Assembly: GCF_009754905.2 (NCBI RefSeq)
Contig: NZ_CP066775.1
Span: 1,488,001-1,552,000, forward strand
Reading direction: 5' to 3'
Origin: Mucilaginibacter ginkgonis
Lineage (GTDB): Bacteria; Bacteroidota; Bacteroidia; Sphingobacteriales; Sphingobacteriaceae
DNA: 64,000 nucleotides
The notes beneath the pieces are model-generated. The model had not been told where the DNA came from and made no database searches. It saw only the letters and a program-made list of their open reading frames with translations. Shown here in pieces: positions 63,512-64,000 of this stretch. The position numbers and the translations under genes are program-made. Numbering within the stretch: position 1 is the stretch's first letter; every line of letters begins with the position of its first letter.

Positions 63512-64000
63512 ATGAAGATACAACTCACACTTTTATTACTTTGCTTTACGCTGCTGGCCTTTGGCCAACAAGATGCGCAGCAAAGCCAGTATATGTTTAA
63601 TGGCATATATATTAACCCTGCCTACGCGGGTTACAAAGAAAATATTAACCTGCATAGCTTTTACCGCTCGCAATGGACGGGTATTACAGGTTCACCTGTT
63701 AGTCTATCGCTTGCAGTAGATGCCTCGGCCAACGACGGCAATGTGGGTTTGGCCTTGCAAATAGCTAATGACAGAATTGGTGCGCAAAGCGATTTTTCTA
63801 CCTATGTAAATTATGCTTACCGGCTAAGGTTAAATAACGACGGCAGTTCAAGACTGGCCTTGGGTGTCGGTCTTGGTGCTGTATCATTAGGTCTTAATAG
63901 TGCATTACTCAATCCAAATGATCCCGAGATAAATCAGCCGCTCAGCAACCAAAACGTTATTTTGCCCGACGGCCGCATAGGGGTCTTCTTTTCTAATAAC
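63512..64000 (+). CDS. PorP/SprF family type IX secretion protein (partial)
   Basis: The first 163 residues up to the window edge. A signal peptide (about 1-19, QLTLLLLCFTLLAFGQ) is followed by QQSQYMFNGIYINPAYAGY, the hallmark of PorP/SprF outer-membrane proteins that are paired with type B sorting-domain cargo. Begins 19 bp after the adhesin stop, so it is in one operon. The remainder, likely another 130-150 residues, is outside. Confidence 0.93.
   Translation, partial: MKIQLTLLLLCFTLLAFGQQDAQQSQYMFNGIYINPAYAGYKENINLHSFYRSQWTGITGSPVSLSLAVDASANDGNVGLALQIANDRIGAQSDFSTYVNYAYRLRLNNDGSSRLALGVGLGAVSLGLNSALLNPNDPEINQPLSNQNVILPDGRIGVFFSNN

Noticed and set aside
1-64000. CRISPR array
   Set aside because: No regularly spaced short repeats with unique spacers were seen; the repeats found are dispersed inverted units.

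Overview
The window looks like a chromosomal segment of a Bacteroidota member close to Mucilaginibacter/Pedobacter (Sphingobacteriaceae). Evidence: housekeeping protein families of that type, a type IX secretion cargo protein with a gliding-motility-type C-terminus followed by a PorP/SprF gene, promoters of the TTTG / TAnnTTTG form, few Shine-Dalgarno sites, and short interspersed inverted repeats (GTCATCCCGA..., GTCATTCCGAG...) between genes. I could run no database search, so the genus is an inference.

Region 1 (1-20033) is core chromosome: RNase Z (cut by the window edge), a STAS protein, purC, a PhoH-like ATPase, a SAM hydroxide adenosyltransferase family protein, an ABC exporter, an MBL/beta-CASP nuclease, serA and serC, rpe, pnp and rpsO, thioesterases, ddl, and a dense plus-strand run PASTA protein - rhodanese - mltG - YbgC-like thioesterase - YihY/BrkB membrane protein.

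Region 2 (20197-44085) is a 23.9-kb integrative mobilizable element in the 3' end of tRNA-Ser(UGA). A 17-bp piece of the tRNA end (20197-20213) is repeated exactly at 44069-44085. Inside are a tyrosine integrase and an ORF6N protein at the left end, a Xre-ImmA/IrrE protein with an unknown partner, a frameshifted IS110-family transposase with a possible bridge-RNA region, an SDR enzyme, a nucleotidyltransferase-like/HEPN protein, an AraC-type membrane regulator, a papain-like secreted peptidase, a Xre regulator, an RRM RNA-binding protein, a mobilization block (HTH - possible oriT - mobC - relaxase, with another gene nested inside the relaxase gene), and a defence-like block. That block has a RES-domain protein, a HEPN-like protein, a GHKL ATPase and a double phosphoribosyltransferase-like protein in one direction, facing a type IIG restriction-modification enzyme. 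No conjugation pore genes were seen, so transfer would need a helper.

Region 3 (44085-46143) is a second, tandem integrase + ORF6N module right after the repeated att site. Its integrase carries a frameshift, and its left-end repeat layout copies that of the first element with different sequence.

Region 4 (46307-59318) is a signalling and stress cluster: a single-domain response regulator; an overlapping CheB/CheR-PAS, histidine kinase and LuxR regulator operon; a DUF892 ferritin-like protein; a fatty acid desaturase; transaldolase; a histidine-rich small protein; a second LuxR regulator; a receiver-like fragment; an SSB-like protein; and a second histidine kinase.

Region 5 (59600-64000) has a small unknown gene overlapping a 1210-residue secreted adhesin-like protein with a type B type IX sorting domain, followed by the start of a PorP/SprF gene.

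The best candidate for an undescribed system is the four-gene block at 34317-39923, especially the overlapping GHKL ATPase / double PRTase-like pair.
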